This document shows positions 1 through 11,900 of a stretch of 64,000 nt of DNA, piece by piece. Location: the NCBI RefSeq assembly GCF_020184175.1, contig NC_065530.1:68487260-68551259 (forward strand). Reading direction: 5' to 3'. The stretch is from Aphis gossypii. Taxonomy: Eukaryota; Arthropoda; Insecta; Hemiptera; Aphididae. The number at the start of each line of letters is the position of its first letter. The stretch's first letter is position 1. The position numbers were made by a program, and so were the translations under genes. The notes beneath the pieces are model-generated. The model did not search any database, had not been told where the DNA came from, and saw only the letters and a program-made list of their open reading frames with translations.

Positions 1-1600
1 ATAAAAATTATTATTAGTTTTTGGCTATAACATACCTATAGATTATAATATAAATATTTAATATTTGTAATTTTCATAATAATTATTTTAAACGTAATTA
101 CAATTTTTAATTTTATTTAAGTACATAATTTACAATAAAAGGCATGTTATAGCATAATCCTATTTATGCATTAGGTATATTCTAAAAAAGTATTAAAGTT
201 ACTTTATTTATAGGGATAAAATTAAAGTATTTGGCTCAAATTTAATATTATTTAATAATTAATATACATTCCATCGTGACATTTAGTAAACACTCACTAT
301 ATATACTATATCAAATCAATATTTGACTATATAATACTACGTATATAAGAATGAAATCTATAAAACGTTCAAAGCATTATAAACGTACTTACTGAACTAT
401 ATATCTATGTATATAGAAGCAATGTATTAGGTATTATACATACAGCCGTAAGTGATATTTATATATATTTAGGTATTAATAAATTATTCGGTGGGTCAAA
501 TGTCGAGTACATAAGTTGTCATAGTAAGTCCCTGAAACTCGTTTGATATCTCTTAACTTGTACGCCAATAAAAGTTCTTGAATTAAAAACGAAAGGTTAA
601 TATTATTGTCATCTATAACCTTCAAATGTTTACCAAAATATTTAGAAGTTCATATAAACTTTATAAGAATCTCATTTATTGCAACACTTTTCATTTAGTA
701 TAATATGTATTACAATTATATTTAGTTTATAGACTTTCGTAGAAATACATATATAATATATATATATTAATCAACTTATGTACAATATTTAATCTGAATA
801 ATCTGTACAAATATACAATCTTTGAAGACATAATACTATTATGCTTTTACAAAATCGAATCTTACAGTTTCGACACACAGAGAATCCAAACATACATTTT
901 CATAACCATTATTATTTTACCGACTATAACACCTGTATCACTTATAATTTTTTGTAACGTTACTCAGGAACCTCGTCATAAGGTGAGGTTCATAACGTCA
1001 TTATTATTACCTAATATAATATTAAGAACATACTGCAGAAATATTATTGTTTTAGAAAAATCGGGTTCGTGTTGCAGATCGGTGCTTAAAATTTTTTCAA
1101 ACTCGACGCATCGCAGAAATATTGTTGTAGTGTATACCTAGGCACATAATACAGTCATAATTTATGAATAATAACGATTCGTTGAGGGTTCGATTTCGAA
1201 AGAGGAAAAGACGTATACCTGTAATAGGTACTCGCAGCGTATAGTCGAGTCTAAATATTATAAAACGTTGCATAATACACTCGCGCAAATATCTATAATG
1301 TACATGGAAAAAAATAAATCACAACAGCGAATATAATAAAATAAATATATGTAAACCAAAGATGTGAATATATAATAAAACACGCAGCGTTCGAAAGAAA
1401 ATACACCCGGTGCGGACCGTGTATCGTGCCGGGAATGGTGATATATTATTTGTATATTATATAGGTGCATCGTGTGACATTATTATAATATATTATTATA
1501 AATACGTATGTATATACGTAAGACGTCACACGATGAGAAATAAAACGATTTTTGAAACTGCGCACGCGATCGACGGCGGTTAGAGAAATAAAACGACACA
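1..1600. other. AT-rich sequence upstream of stripe; no gene seen
   Basis: The sequence is low-complexity and AT-rich with only short stop-bounded frames. A GGTTCGATTTC string near position 1187 resembles a tRNA B box, but no A box lies upstream of it. I see no coding exon, RNA gene or element ends here. Confidence 0.6.
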
Positions 1601-1618
1601 CCATACTACCTACTTACA

Positions 1619-1653
1619 ATATATATATATATATATAATATATAATATATAAT
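1619..1653. repeat. AT dinucleotide-rich simple repeat
   Basis: This is a run of alternating AT with a few AAT interruptions, directly upstream of the CpG-rich promoter block of the EGR-family gene. It is a simple repeat with no further signal. Confidence 0.8.
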
Positions 1654-2047
1654 ACCTTATAAATACGGTGTAATATATTATTATTATTTCGTATTATAAC
1701 GAGTGAAATCCAAAACGACGTTATTGCCGGGTATAGGGACGTCGCGTCGTCGTCGTCGGAGGGTTTCGCTCGGCGGACTTGTTGTGTGTGTGGGGGGGAT
1801 GTGGGGGGGTCGGACGGGGCGCGACGACCGCGGTAGCGGCGGTGGGGAGGGATCGCGAAATCCTCGCCTCTCCTCCCCACCACCCCCTTCCCACACCGAC
1901 GGCGAGACACCATCGCCGGCGCACACCGCCACGCCGCGGCGGCCGTCCGTCAACGGCGGCGGCGGGGCGGTGGCGGTGGCGGCGGCCGGTGGTGGCGGCC
2001 GGTGGTGGCGGCGGCCGGTGCGCGTACGGCAGGTCGTCTGCGGCGAG

Positions 2048-2066
2048 TGACGTCACGCCGACGTCA
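2048..2066 (+). promoter_or_regulatory. CRE pair: perfect TGACGTCA plus a CRE-like site
   Basis: TGACGTCA at 2048-2055 is the full palindromic cAMP response element. CGACGTCA at 2059-2066 differs at one base. CREB/ATF-family bZIP proteins bind this motif, and vertebrate EGR genes use CRE sites for activity-dependent induction. The two sites are separated by only three bases. Binding is inferred from sequence alone. Confidence 0.6.
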
Positions 2067-2148
2067 CCGTTACGGGCGCGCTGCCATTGGTCCGGACCGC
2101 CGCCGTCCGCCCGGCCTCCTCCGCACCGCCGCCGCCCGGCGCTCGTTG

Positions 2149-2158
2149 CCATATATGG
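2149..2158 (+). promoter_or_regulatory. CArG box (serum response element core)
   Basis: CCATATATGG matches the CC(A/T)6GG consensus for serum response factor exactly. It lies about 80-90 bases upstream of the best initiator-like TCAGT and about 90 bases downstream of the CRE pair. Vertebrate EGR1 promoters are known for multiple CArG boxes. No adjacent strong Ets site (GGAA core) was seen, so a ternary-complex arrangement is not supported. Confidence 0.6.
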
Positions 2159-3178
2159 GACAGAGACGGGCTTCATTCATAAAACCGTCGCTTATACGTC
2201 GCCCCGCGCCGCGGTGTGGGCAGTGCGCTCGTTCTCAGTGTGTACGGCCGCCGCGTATCCCGACACACGCGCCGCGCGCGCCTTCAGTTCAACAAGTCGA
2301 CCGGCGCCAGCATCACGTGCGTGTGCGTGACCGTGTGCGTGTGCGTTTTTACGTTAGTGTGTGTGTGTGCAAGTGCAGCGGCCCCAGAGTCATGTGCGTT
2401 GCCGCAGTACCATCATCGCAGTAACGAACGATACGCGAGTCTTAAATAATATATTATTGTTTTACCGTCGTCGTCGAGTGCGCTCGCCCCCGTTATTAAT
2501 AATTATTATCGTTATATTATAATAAAAAATTATTATAATATAATATAATATCGTCGACTACGCCTACGCCGCACGCGCGTTTTACGGTGACATCGAGATC
2601 GCATAGATCGGGTGTTCAAAAAAAAAAAACAAAAAAAGGACGAATTTTGGTTTTTCCACCGACGGAACGCCTGCTACTGCTATTTTTCGACACACACAGT
2701 TTGTACGCTATATAAATATTTTATTATACTATTATATTATATATGCACGTCGAGTGTACGCACTATATATTATTATAGTATAACGATTGCTAAAAAGACT
2801 TTGTTCGCTCGTCGCCGTTTTTGTCACCGCACGCGCAAACCCCCCAGCTCAGGCCTGGCACTGTCCAGGTGTGTGATCCGCGTGCCCCTGGCCCCCAGCT
2901 CGTGGTCGCCGCCGCCGGACGATTGGTACCCGTTCCACGACATCGAGCTGGTCGAATCGCCGGAATCGCCACCACCGTGCCCAATAATTGATCCAAAAGA
3001 CCGCGCTCCCGTTGCCGATCGTACCGACGCGAACGACAACCACAACCACAACAACAACAACAACAACAACAACACCGGCACTGTTAATAATAATCGCGAT
3101 CGGCGTGACGCTTGTGCCGTAGGTGTCCCGGAGCAGCACCAGCAGCACCAGCAGCACCAACAACAGCCCGAAGCCGAT

Positions 3179-6100
3179 ATGATCATGGAGTGCGGTGCCC
3201 TCGAGCCCGGCGTCGGGCCGCTCCATCACGCGCATCACCATCATCACCACCACCATCACCATCACCCGTACTTGTTGGCCGAGTCCGCGGCCGCCGTCAC
3301 CACGGCCACCACGGCCGCCGGCCACTTTAACGTGCTCAGCTTCGAAACGTACAAAGGCGGCGTGGCCACCGGCACCGGTGGGCACGTGGGCAACGGCGGA
3401 CACGGCACCGGAAACTCGGCGTGTCACAGTCCGGCACAGGGAAACGCCGGCACCGATCTCAACACGCCCGTCACGACGAGCGCCGAAGTACCTTCGTTTT
3501 TCGGCCCGTCCACAGTCGTAGAACCGCCACTCATAACAGGTACCCACAAATACTATGACTTAAATAATAATATAAGTATATTATATATTTTAATCGACTA
3601 TAGTAGATGCCTATAATGAGGCACTCGTTCTACGTTTTACTACGATTTCAAAATGTTTAAAAATCAAAAATCCGATAGTATTATTATTTCGAAGTGAATC
3701 TTACTTTAGAGAAGGTATCTTACGACAAAACAAAATTATCTCGCACTTAATCATTTCAATACGTACGTAATAATCCATAGGTAGGTTTAACGATAAAATG
3801 ATAAACTGCATAAGTAAATTAGACAAAAAGTAATGTTATGTGCGCAATGTTAAAAAAAGAACATTTTTCCTGCAGATAAACGATATTTAAGTAGAAATAA
3901 AATTAAAAATCTTCTGTTATAAATCGTAAAATAAGAATACTTGGTGAAATGTGAAAATGATTTCGATAAAATGTTAATTAGGTATATATGTGTAGGGATA
4001 GAGTATAAACACCTACATTTCAATCTATTTAATACCTTATTATATACGTAAGCCTTATTTCCAATCAAAATTAGGGGAAGTACATAGTACACAAAATAAG
4101 CCAAGTACATAGGTAAATAAAAACGAAAGTATACCTACTTACAAAATGTTAATAATTATTATTTTATATCAGAAATTTCTTATAATACATTTTCGTGAAA
4201 TTTACATTATAATATAACGTGTATAGTGTATAGGTACTGGATGTATAGTATTTTGGTTATGCCGCTTTGATTATAAATTATAATTAATTTGTAAAGCACT
4301 AGCATTGTTGTATAGGTACCTTATTTCATATTGCAGTAGGTATACATGAATGAAATATTATGTGAATACAACTTCCATAACCCCCCGAACAACGCGGGTG
4401 GTGTCGGTGACCCTCCCGCGCTGGTAGTCGTTTATCGATTTCGCAGTGACCTCGGAACGCCGGGAAGGTGAATGAAATATATTTCCCTCTCGTTTCCACC
4501 CTACAGCTCCAATATACGTATATACAGTATACACCTATTTATATATAATATTATAAATATATATCACAATTCGGCATGACTATATATTTTCACCGTCACT
4601 CTCTCGCGTGGCTTATAGGTACTTACAGATTAAGCTACTAGCTACATACTTTTATTTTAACCTAACGACCTATAAATAAATATGCAAACATTATTAAATA
4701 CTATGTAAGCAATAAAACCTATTGCAATAATTAGGTACAATACAAAAAATACACAAAAATCGGATCACGGGCAAGATGTCATTGTAGGCGCTTGGTAATC
4801 TGGCCGTCCGGGGAACGCTATAGCGCAGGATTGAATTTTCTATCGCGGTGTTGGCGGAGATAGGATGTTGGGGGGTCATGTATAGGACAGAGATTGTGCT
4901 GCCAAGTTGAATGGACTTACCAGGAATGCTGCGTGGTATATGTGTGCGTTTCGAGCGCGATCTAGAGGGTGGTGGCCGTGGCATTGCGTCCGAACCACCA
5001 CCACCGGTGGATCAATACCAGCCGTGAAAGGGACTTAAATATTTTATAATGGAATTGTATTGATAGTGGTTGCTATTCTCCACATGAATGGGACGGATCG
5101 TCGATTATGTGGCGTCGTGAATTGACGGTGAGGTAAATGTCAGAAGGACTGTGAAGGAAAAGATCAATAAAAGGCGGGTGGTGAACTTATATACATATAT
5201 ATACCTATACAAATTATATACGCAACTACTCAGAGAAAATACAGCGATAAGTTCCGATTTTATCAACGTCTGCGACATTAATTAGGCATTGCTGCCATGT
5301 TGTGTTGTATTAATGTATATATAATACATATATATAAGTGGAAATTTGGTAGAAAAATATTTTACTCTATTATATTACAATTTACATACTTTATATTGCT
5401 TTCCCTGGAAGGTTATGCGATGGAGTCGAAATCAATATTTCTTCCTACCCGGACATAACTCCACTCTTCGCCTACGTTCACGCACAACCCGCGCGTTACC
5501 GACCCCTGTAAGCCGACTGACGAGGTCGTTATACATATATAGTTGACGAGAAATGATTTCACTTTTTATTACGATCGCTCGCAATTCAGCAAAAAATAAA
5601 AGTGTATACTTTATTGTATACATAATCGATTGTAAAGCCATTATAATAACTAAACAAAACTGTTGTAATAAGTTTTTTAAATCACAACAATCACGACAGT
5701 ATTTTCAACGATCCTACTATAATATATACTGTAATATAAGTTGCAATTATAAACATGGTATTAGATACTTAATTTACATGGAAAGTGTGTCCATCAATTC
5801 ACGTTACGGTTATAATAATCTGAATTATAATGAATTATAATATTTATGATACATAACGCGCTCAGCCAATAATTATATACACTGCCGTGCACCGACCGTT
5901 CGATTACGACCAATAGCATTCCTAAACTTATGCAATAAATTAATATTTTTCAATTGCGTAAATGAATTCCACCATGTACAATCCACGTGTTCCAATACAA
6001 GTATTAATTACCATGTGTCTAAATGAAACGTTTACATTCATCAGTGAGCTGCCGCTTTCATGGCATGTCTAAGCGCTTTTGCTTTTTAAAATTTTTTTTT

Positions 6101-9100
6101 ATCATTAGAATCCGTTTATTTAAATCTTTGAATAAACATTGAGAAATTATATAAAAGCATTAATTTAAACAAATTAGTTCTCTCTGCCGGTAGAACGGCG
6201 TTAATTTTAAAATTAAAAAGTGTATAGATACCTATTATATACTAACATACCTCGTCTAATATCTGGCAGTCGACCAATATTACAATATTCACATATTTAC
6301 GTATTGTTGTCCTTAAAACCTGCAGTATATGATAAAGAAATATAAACCTAAAAATATATAACAGTTATATTAAATACAACTTACATACATTTTAATTATT
6401 AATTATAGCTGTTACACGTGTATATGATTTAATATGTGCGTGTATTACTAGTTATATATAGGTACCGCTCGGCATAAACTGTAACAATTATTCAACGATT
6501 TGTACACATTCTTAACGTCCTTTATATTATGCATTTGCAACAATAAAAATAATTAAATCCTAAAAAAAATACGTTTGTATAAGTATTAATAAGATAACCT
6601 ATAATGTGAGTTATTGCGTGTTGGATTAATTCACGACACAAATCTTTAATGGCGATTCATAACCGTCAAACGTCCAATGCGTCTAATATTGTTTTTACTT
6701 TTTTTTTTCAAAAACTCAGCTAAGACCGACTTGAAAAAATGTCGCGGCATTTGCTTTCTCTCGGCATCCCATGGTTCTACCGGACGATTTATAATACTAC
6801 ACACTATATACGCAAGTTAATATTTTTCATAAAAATAATGTATTCTAGTTTGTGGCAGTGTTGTTTATATACGTATATTTATACAAAAAAAATCAAAACT
6901 AAACACTCAGCATGTGGTGCCTTGATAATGATCCCCAATAGTCTACAAACCACTGGGTCAGTTGTTTTATTTTTTTTTTTTTTTTTTTAATAAATCTCAG
7001 AAGAATGTATAAATAACAATAACGAAATACTAAAAAAAACTACTTAATATAAACATTGATCAGAAGTTGTAATTGTTTAGACTCACTATTTTCAATCTGT
7101 GTTGTTTTAATTTTTATAAAATAAAATGTTATACAATTATTACAATCATTATTTATTGTTCACGTTATTATAATGTCTAGATTTTATATAAAACCGCGAC
7201 AGTTTCATTTCAATTGCTTAAAAAAAAAAAAAAATGAATAAAAATAATATTCAACAACATTTCGAGTGTTTGCGTAGCCCTGGATACAAAAAAAAATAAT
7301 TTTTTTTATTACTATTTCTATCTTTATACAACATTTACTGAGTACCTACGGGATTTTCACGGATTAACGAATGCCTCTAATAAGGTCTTCAGTTATGTAT
7401 ACGTGCTCAACATCATAATGTACGTGCATTGCAATGGTTACATAGTTTAGAATGGGTTGAAAAGACGACGGGATAATAAAGTATGTAGAAAAAAGTAACA
7501 AATTCGCCATCAGCATAAACCAGTTGTCGTCGCCATCGAGATAATCCGAAAAATATGTGACACACGTTAAAAAACTACAAACAGTTTTATACGCGATATC
7601 TACAAATTCTGACGTCCAAAAATATTATTCATCACTGTGAATATTTATCGAAAATTCGATATCGTAAAAAAAAACAGATTATCAGTAAATTTTGATACTG
7701 GCTAAAATCCTTTATCGCATACAATTATTATCATTTCATTCTCCATTATACAGTTTCCTCTTTTATGCTACACATTATTTTATAACAAAATAACAAACAT
7801 AGTATAATTTGATATTGTATAATAATTAATATTCTAATAGAATTTTTTATTTTTGACAATTTTAGTATCGTGAGTTTCGATTTAAAGTTGGAAAATTATT
7901 GTGAAAAGTTATGATATTGAAAAATAAATAATAATAAAAAAAATTTAAAATTTAAACTGACAAACATATGTGTCCGAAATAAATAAAGGTAGGGTCTGGT
8001 AATGGATTGCAACAATCAGTGAAATTTTGGTGTTCGTATTTCGTGCCATAGTCATATATAACTAGCACGTAGTTATTATTAAACGTGTAAATGTATAATG
8101 TGGAATGGTGGCAGAAATCCAAATTTTATACAAAAAATAATCACCAGCCGACACGTGTCACAAGTTTTTTTTAAACTATTTAGTTTAACACCAATATGAT
8201 CCTTTACGAAGTGTGAAAACACAATAAATTGTTTCATAACTTAATATATAATATTATATTCATAATATAAAAATATAATGATTTTTGTATTTTTTTTTCA
8301 GGATCATTGCAAGACACTGATGAAAATGGTAGCAATAGAAGTGGCATTGAACACAAGTTAGAGGTATCGCTTCAATTGAAAACAGAAGCCATCGGAGGTG
8401 AGCCGGAACAGGACGATGCCGGCCAGGACGTCATGTACACAACTAACTCTAGCATACCATCAGGGCAGTCCAGGATTAGTTATAGATTCTCAACAAATAG
8501 TCCTATGCAAACAGCTCCGTGCTCAACTAGTTCCTCAAATAACAATAACAACCACCTCAGCACTTCTTGGCTTTTGCCTAGCCCAGACAAGAACATATTT
8601 CCACCTCTGTTCAACCTGCTCCAACCTCAGCCGTCGAACACGCCCACCTCATACCACAGCTCCAGTCCTCACTACGAAGACAGATCTCAACAAAGTCAAG
8701 TAGAATTGCTTGGAATGAGTATCGACTGTGGTAAACAAGCACCACCCACATACACCGGTTGCGGAGTGACTGGAAACGATCAAGATCTCATATACCATAA
8801 CCGTGGTCAAATGATGCAACAACAGTCATCGCCAGTGAACAAATACCATTGGTTGGATTCGCCGGTCGAATACGGTGGACAGCATCAACAACAACAACAA
8901 CAACAGCAGCAGCAGCAGTTACAATCTCAACAGCAACAACAACAAATGATTCCCAAGCAAGAGTTCAACGTAGTAAATGTTGACGTTCAATCACCAGGTT
9001 CGTCGAGCGTGTCACAGAGCGGCTACAGCGTCCAATTAGCTGAATATAACCCGTCGACGAGCAAAGGTCACGAAATACTATCACAAGTGTACCAGCAGTC

Positions 9101-9476
9101 TTCACTACCACTGAAGCTAGTGCCAGTGAAACCCCGGAAATACCCAAACAGACCTAGCAAGACGCCAGTGCACGAGCGACCATATGCATGTCCGGTGGAG
9201 CATTGCGACCGTCGGTTTTCCAGATCGGACGAACTTACAAGGCACATCCGTATACACACGGGTCAAAAACCGTTCCAATGTCGTATATGCATGCGATCGT
9301 TTTCCAGATCTGACCATCTTACGACACACATCCGAACACACACCGGTGAGAAACCGTTTACATGTGACGTGTGTGGTCGTAAGTTCGCGAGAAGCGACGA
9401 AAAGAAGAGACACGCTAAAGTTCATTTGAAGCAACGGACGAAAAAAGAGACCAAAATGGCAGCGTTGCTAGCACAA

Positions 9477-9508
<32 letters not shown>

Positions 9509-9605
9509 ACAGCAACAACAACAGCATCAACAGCAACAAGGATCGTCGCAACAACAACACATGCATCACATGGGATTCCAAACCGGCGACACTGGTCACA
9601 TGTAG
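3179..9605 (+). CDS. sr: EGR-family C2H2 zinc-finger transcription factor (stripe-like)
   Basis: This is a nuclear transcription factor of the early growth response family; Drosophila stripe specifies tendon cells. There are two coding exons, 3179-3539 and 8302-9605, with a GT-AG intron between them. The acceptor follows a long T tract and the join keeps frame (G|GA). From the ATG at 3179 the product is 554 residues; the ATG at 3185 has the better start context (A at -3, G at +4). Three C2H2 fingers lie at about residues 415-497, with helices RSDELTR, RSDHLTT and RSDEKKR. These keep the EGR base contacts, so a GCGTGGGCG-type site is expected. Linkers are HTGQKPF and HTGEKPF. There is a His run at residues 19-29, Gln-rich tracts at about 314-336, and another from about 512 to near the C terminus. 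The frame stays open upstream of 3179 to a stop at 2588 without another ATG, so extra N-terminal coding from an unseen upstream exon is possible. klumpfuss is a less likely alternative because the finger array is the canonical three-finger EGR type. Confidence 0.9.
3540..8301 (+). other. Intron 1 of the EGR/stripe gene
   Basis: The intron begins GT in the context ACAG/GTACCC and ends with a T-rich tract and AG at 8300-8301. Most of it is AT-rich with no coding signal. Two less AT-rich blocks, about 4378-4500 and 4745-5135, stand out and may be regulatory or transposon-derived. The second carries a 96-codon open frame on the minus strand (4694-4984) that I could not assign. Confidence 0.75.
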
Positions 9606-11900
9606 ACTCAATCATACAAATATGTCTTTAATTATTCCTTTTTATTTTTTCTTCGTACGCTAGGGTGCTAGAAACCTAGAGTTAAGCACGGAAGAAACCA
9701 CTGTTACCATGTTTAGTTACACTACCGATGTATGAGTCGCTCCATCTTACGATGCCTATCTTATCATTATTATTGGATTACAGAGTATTAATACCGTCGG
9801 CAATGAAGTCGCCAAAATCAAAACAGGGACATAACTATATTTGTAATAATTATTGGTGCTACACGAATTGTATCTTTAATGTGGATCATCTTGAATGTAG
9901 AATACGCCATCGTAGAGTAATTTAAATCTGTTTGTGTACTTTTCAAGTAGTAAGGATTTGCAACATCTAACAACGCAATAGGTATTTTACTTTTCACTAA
10001 TCTGTGAAACTTATAAATCTGTCAATCCAAATAGGTGAATTCGTAATATTTATTAATATATTCCGTAGTTAAGCCGTGTTTCTTATATGTTGTGTGAAAA
10101 AATATTTAATATTAATTGTGCTCCTGGTTCCCAGATTTATAGCAATTATGTCGGTTCGAGGAAACAAACTCATCGAAGTACCTGATTAAACCATGATTAA
10201 AATATAATGCACGAATACATTCCTTGCTAAAATATACCGTTGGGCTATAGAATATCCCGAGGTTTTTACTTTTAGCATTATTAGTATGTATTGTTTTATC
10301 TTTTGCATTTATTTTATTTGCTTTTTATCAATATAACTGTAATTTTCATTTTTACTATTATTATGGTATGCCCGTTTTGCATTCCAACATATATTTTTAC
10401 TGGTATTTCTTTGGAAATTTTATTTTATGGACAAATTTAAATTTGAAGGCTAAAACGGTACGAATTCTTTTCTTATAAAAATTAATAAAATTTAAAAGAC
10501 ATATTTTTGTACACACAAAAAAAATGAATTAATACTTCGTTTTATTTATTTATTTATTTATTTATTTTCTCCTATGTTTTCTGTAAATTACTCAAAATTA
10601 GGTTTAGTACAATTTTTGTAAATCTCTGTTTCTGTTAACACCCACTTGTTCTTCGGTAAAAGCATTTTATATAATTTCTAAATTTAAAATAAAAAACGCT
10701 GAAAACTATTAACAATTATTTAACAACTTACTGTTAAGGTGTTTTACTGTAAGTATAAAATAATTAATGTTGTTTATTTTTTTATTCATTCATTGGTGTC
10801 TTACATTTTGTTATTTTGTAAGTTTATCGTATTTTTTGTATTATACAATGTAATAGCTTGTTTTTGTATCTGTATACGAACGTTTGTACAACAAATGGTA
10901 AATCGCTCAATGGGTTTATACTTTATTCGTATTATGTCTCTATTTTCTACCATTATAAATTTCATAACTCAGTGTCTCTAAATCATATTTTCTTTACTAA
11001 TAAAAATAATAATTAAATCGTGTTAAGAATATTTTCAATCGCGCACTCTCTACTACTTGATCTAAGTAATTTTAATATCATTTATTCGTATGATAAAGAG
11101 GTAGAAGTAGTATACTAGTACATAAAAACGTTTCAAATAATTATTGTTACCATTTATGACGTCTTAAATAATTCGAATTTAGACTTATAAATTCTCCTTC
11201 AAGTATGAGTTATGCCTGCCTACTGATAATTATCACAAACAAGATGATACATAACTGATAATAGCTAATAAAGATATTAACTTAAGTGGGTATATCATTA
11301 AATTACTCTGCGCTATGATAATACTCACCGATGTAGAAAAATATCCGATAGATTGGCAAGAGAGTATTGAGGAGAACCCTTATTTTTCTTTTTTTAGAAC
11401 AGAAAGTAAACTTAGGTATGACTTTTTCCATGCTCATTCATAGGTTCATATACTTCTATAAATATTATGTATTAATTACTTAAAAATTATTTGACAATCT
11501 ATATTACAGTAAATAATTTGTCTAAAATTGACACGTTCAAAGCACATGGCAGGCAAAATTATTCCATTTTTGAGCTGCCAAACATTTGTTATATACATTA
11601 TACATATATTTAAATATATATACTAAAAAAAAAAAACGTTACTACATTATATCGTTGTTATTATAAATTAAAAGATTTTTCTATCTAGTTTGTGAAGTTT
11701 GATGTTTATGTATAAGTGTATATTATTATTTTACTTTTATTACTTGTATAAAAAATTAAAAATTAAAAATAGACGTTATAATATTTATTGTATTATACTT
11801 TAAGTGTCTAATGTTTTGTCTTCTTTGACTGACATGTATTTTTCTTCTTTTTATATTTTATGTGTACAATATTTTAAAAAATAAATGTCTGTAAAATTGT
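9606..11900 (+). other. Probable 3' UTR of the EGR/stripe gene
   Basis: No coding frame follows the TAG at 9603-9605. Candidate AATAAA signals occur at 10999-11004 and 11880-11885, the second followed by T/GT-rich sequence. An AU-rich element lies at 10541-10568. Which signal ends the transcript cannot be decided from sequence alone. Confidence 0.4.
10541..10568 (+). promoter_or_regulatory. AU-rich element with overlapping ATTTA pentamers
   Basis: Six ATTTA pentamers overlap in a TTTA-repeat tract about 940 bases past the stop codon. Overlapping AUUUA motifs in 3' UTRs recruit decay factors of the TIS11/TTP family and shorten mRNA half-life, typical of immediate-early genes. The assignment holds only if the transcript extends this far; a similar TTTA repeat occurs by chance elsewhere (about 16845-16862). 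Confidence 0.45.

Larger units (their letters stand above)
1735..2440 (+). promoter_or_regulatory. CpG-rich promoter and probable 5' UTR of the EGR/stripe gene
   Basis: This block is far richer in G, C and CpG than the rest of the window and sits directly upstream of the EGR-family coding exon. It contains an Sp1-like GC box (GGGGCGG at 1964-1970), a perfect CRE at 2048-2055, a CRE-like site at 2059-2066, a reverse CCAAT box (ATTGG, 2086-2090), the palindrome GGTCCGGACC at 2089-2098, a perfect CArG box at 2149-2158, a TATA-like CATAAAA at 2178-2184 and an insect-type initiator TCAGT at 2235-2239. The promoter call follows from position and motif density; the exact transcription start is inferred. 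The overlapping long frames on both strands here come from GC-rich composition and are not taken as genes. Confidence 0.7.

Noticed and set aside
1180..1205. GGTTCGATTTC resembling a tRNA B box
   Set aside because: No A box, acceptor stem or cloverleaf could be formed with the upstream sequence.
1614..2449. Several long open frames on both strands in the CpG-rich block
   Set aside because: They overlap each other in different frames, are rich in Arg/Pro/Gly as expected from GC-rich sequence, and lie in a promoter with dense transcription factor sites.
2790..3547. Minus-strand and alternative-frame open frames opposite EGR exon 1
   Set aside because: They mirror the CAC/CAG/AAC-type codon runs of the EGR exon, giving Val/Trp/Cys/Leu repeats, and carry no domain.
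9117..9434. 105-codon minus-strand frame opposite the zinc fingers
   Set aside because: It is a shadow of the conserved C2H2 coding sequence on the + strand.
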